DNA from: Bacillota bacterium | GTDB taxonomy: Bacteria; Bacillota_C; Negativicutes; Sporomusales; Sporomusaceae | Reading direction: 5' to 3' | DNA: 5,022 nt | NCBI GenBank assembly: GCA_023441125.1 | Contig: JAEZQV010000505.1 | Location: 1 to 5,022 of the forward strand | Part shown: one piece after another, positions 4,819 through 5,022 of the stretch | Layout of the letters: the number at the start of each line of letters is the position of its first letter | How positions within the stretch are numbered: position 1 is the first letter of the stretch | The notes under the pieces: generated by a model | Told to the model about the DNA's origin: nothing | Seen by the model: the letters and a program-made list of their open reading frames with translations, nothing else | The model's database searches: none | Made by a program: the position numbers and the translations under genes

Positions 4819-5022
4819 ATGAAAGCATACAGCGAATTAATAGCGAATTTTCATGATTATTTTACCCGGGATGCCAATGCCTGTGTGAGTTTGGGAATCA
4901 ACAAGCATTGGGATGATTTGCCTGATCCCCGTTTGGAGACAGTGGCGGAGGCTGTGACTATAGGGCGGGAATTACTGGCGGATATTGTCAGTTTCCCCCG
5001 GGACGGGCTGACGTTTGACGAA
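4819..5022 (+). CDS. N-terminal part of a probable DUF885-like protein, cut by the window end
   Basis: The first 68 codons of an open frame that runs off the window. The start at ATG 4819 is supported by AAGGAGA 6 nt upstream and an extended -10 promoter before that. The residues show no signal peptide or membrane helix, so the product starts in the cytoplasm as far as can be seen. The segment VSLGINKHWDDLPDP (about residues 23-37), after an N-terminal amphipathic helix, resembles the beginning of DUF885 proteins, where 'A..LGIH.YDDRLPD' is common. That family carries an HExxH metallopeptidase-like motif far downstream, which cannot be seen here, so the call is tentative. It is separated from the permease by 222 nt and has its own promoter, so it is probably not part of the export operon. 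Confidence 0.55.
   Translation, partial: MKAYSELIANFHDYFTRDANACVSLGINKHWDDLPDPRLETVAEAVTIGRELLADIVSFPRDGLTFDE

Overview
The window reads as a low-to-mid GC Firmicute chromosome with strong GGAGG or AAGGAGA Shine-Dalgarno sites. Genes of this kind (MsmX/UgpC-type ATPase, TetR, HlyD adaptor, ABC-2 permease) would fit an outer-membrane-bearing Firmicute of the Negativicutes. That placement is an inference from gene style, not proven. All supported genes lie on the + strand.

Region 1 (2-1292) is the 3' end of a carbohydrate-type ABC importer operon. It holds the last 35 residues of a MalG/UgpE-like permease and, 70 nt later, a complete MalK/UgpC/MsmX-like ATPase with all nucleotide-binding motifs. 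A bulged hairpin about 26 nt after the ATPase stop (1319-1351) may end this unit. The gap 1293-1554 holds no convincing gene, only the hairpin, a small palindrome and the next promoter.

Region 2 (1555-4596) looks like a self-contained regulated export locus: a TetR repressor, an HlyD/YbhG-type periplasmic adaptor and an ABC-2 permease that overlaps the adaptor gene by 20 nt. The same 19-bp palindrome, GTTAGT-N7-ACTAAC, occurs twice. One copy sits immediately downstream of a near-consensus tetR promoter; the other lies between tetR and the adaptor. This supports a repressor that controls both itself and the exporter. The second copy is buried inside a 47-nt, almost perfect inverted repeat not present around the first copy. 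No ABC ATPase or second permease is encoded with this exporter, unlike cecR-ybhGFSR-type loci, so its energy source is not explained inside the window.

Region 3 (4597-5022) starts with a ~220-nt gap carrying candidate stem-loops and an extended -10 promoter. It is followed by the first 68 codons of a gene whose N-terminus resembles DUF885 proteins and which runs off the window.

The most notable content is the duplicated TetR operator, the operator-in-hairpin arrangement, and the ATPase-less adaptor-permease pair.
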